Below are positions 63,875 through 64,000 of a stretch of DNA of 64,000 nt, piece after piece (within the stretch, counting starts at the first letter, position 1; every line of letters starts with the position of its first letter). The position numbers and the translations under genes are program-made. The notes beneath the pieces were generated by a model. That model was not told where the DNA came from. It searched no databases and saw only the letters and a program-made list of their open reading frames with translations. This DNA comes from Pontibacter pudoricolor (GTDB lineage Bacteria; Bacteroidota; Bacteroidia; Cytophagales; Hymenobacteraceae), in the NCBI RefSeq assembly GCF_010092985.1, contig NZ_CP048106.1, positions 186,001 to 250,000 of the forward strand, written 5' to 3'.

Positions 63875-64000
63875 TTTTCTAATTCAATAGCATGAACATT
63901 TTTTATCAGAGATATAGGCTGTCGTATTTAAAGGTTGACAATCATTCTCTACGAAACAAGCGTAGCAGAAATTAAAAAGAATTAAACATTTTAGAAAACG
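63875..64000. other. Window end, no feature
   Basis: 126 bases after the lipoprotein gene, AT-rich. No gene recognised. Confidence 0.4.

Overview
The window is a chromosomal segment of a member of the Bacteroidota, order Cytophagales, most likely family Hymenobacteraceae and close to Pontibacter. This is inferred from type IX secretion genes (a type B gliding-motility C-terminal domain cargo, a PorP/SprF protein, an OmpA-like partner), TamB with a lipoprotein TamA homologue, malate:quinone oxidoreductase, FucP/GluP-type sugar transporters, and promoters of the Bacteroidota form TTG-N21-TAnnTTTG. No rRNA, tRNA, CRISPR array, transposase or prophage gene was recognised.

Layout. 1-2 kb: end of a TIGR02587-type membrane gene, its TIGR02588 partner, a cyanophycinase-family hydrolase and a small membrane protein. 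2-3.4 kb: ferredoxin reductase and 2Fe-2S ferredoxin on the minus strand. 3.8-5.4 kb: two Gly/Tyr/Arg/Asp-rich disordered proteins, each with its own terminator. 5.5-8 kb: pirin, a thioredoxin-like protein and two unknown small genes. 8-10.6 kb: a multi-PAS histidine kinase (frameshifted) overlapping a response regulator. 11.1-12.8 kb: a wrecked GH13 glucosidase remnant and a 1-kb non-coding mosaic repeat. 12.8-22.5 kb: M28 peptidase, SRPBCC protein, TamA-like lipoprotein and TamB. 23-24.4 kb: an FAD/NAD(P)-binding protein. 24.9-31.7 kb: an acyl-carrier-like protein lacking the attachment serine, then a regulator-TolC-adaptor-RND pump operon. 32-36.9 kb: an orphan protein, EcsC, YceI, a coiled-coil membrane protein and Mqo. 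37-42 kb: hybrid PAS/GAF kinase, MBL hydrolase, serine hydrolase and sugar transporter. 42.1-43.6 kb: second copy of the mosaic repeat. 43.6-47.2 kb: second cyanophycinase-family gene, DUF72, then an S-adenosylmethionine riboswitch, a cysteine-rich 32-residue ORF and an NhaC-type transporter. 47.3-53 kb: two genes with three related small domains, a second sugar transporter, and a cNMP-domain/AraC regulator. 53.7-61.3 kb: the type IX secretion cassette. 61.8-63.9 kb: a large lipoprotein.

Three non-coding themes stand out. The palindrome AACTATAGTT, and its core CTATAG, is scattered at very high density through spacers, genes and even terminator loops. Spacers also carry islands of inverted repeats: twin 1-kb mosaics, an array of four related hairpins, and one nested 140-nt inverted repeat. 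Finally, the leader at 45.5-45.86 kb appears to combine a SAM riboswitch with a polycysteine upstream ORF; this is the best candidate for an undescribed regulatory arrangement.

Reading-frame breaks at homopolymer runs (near 5302, 9461 and inside the GH13 remnant) mean that either sequencing errors or real slippage affect parts of this window.
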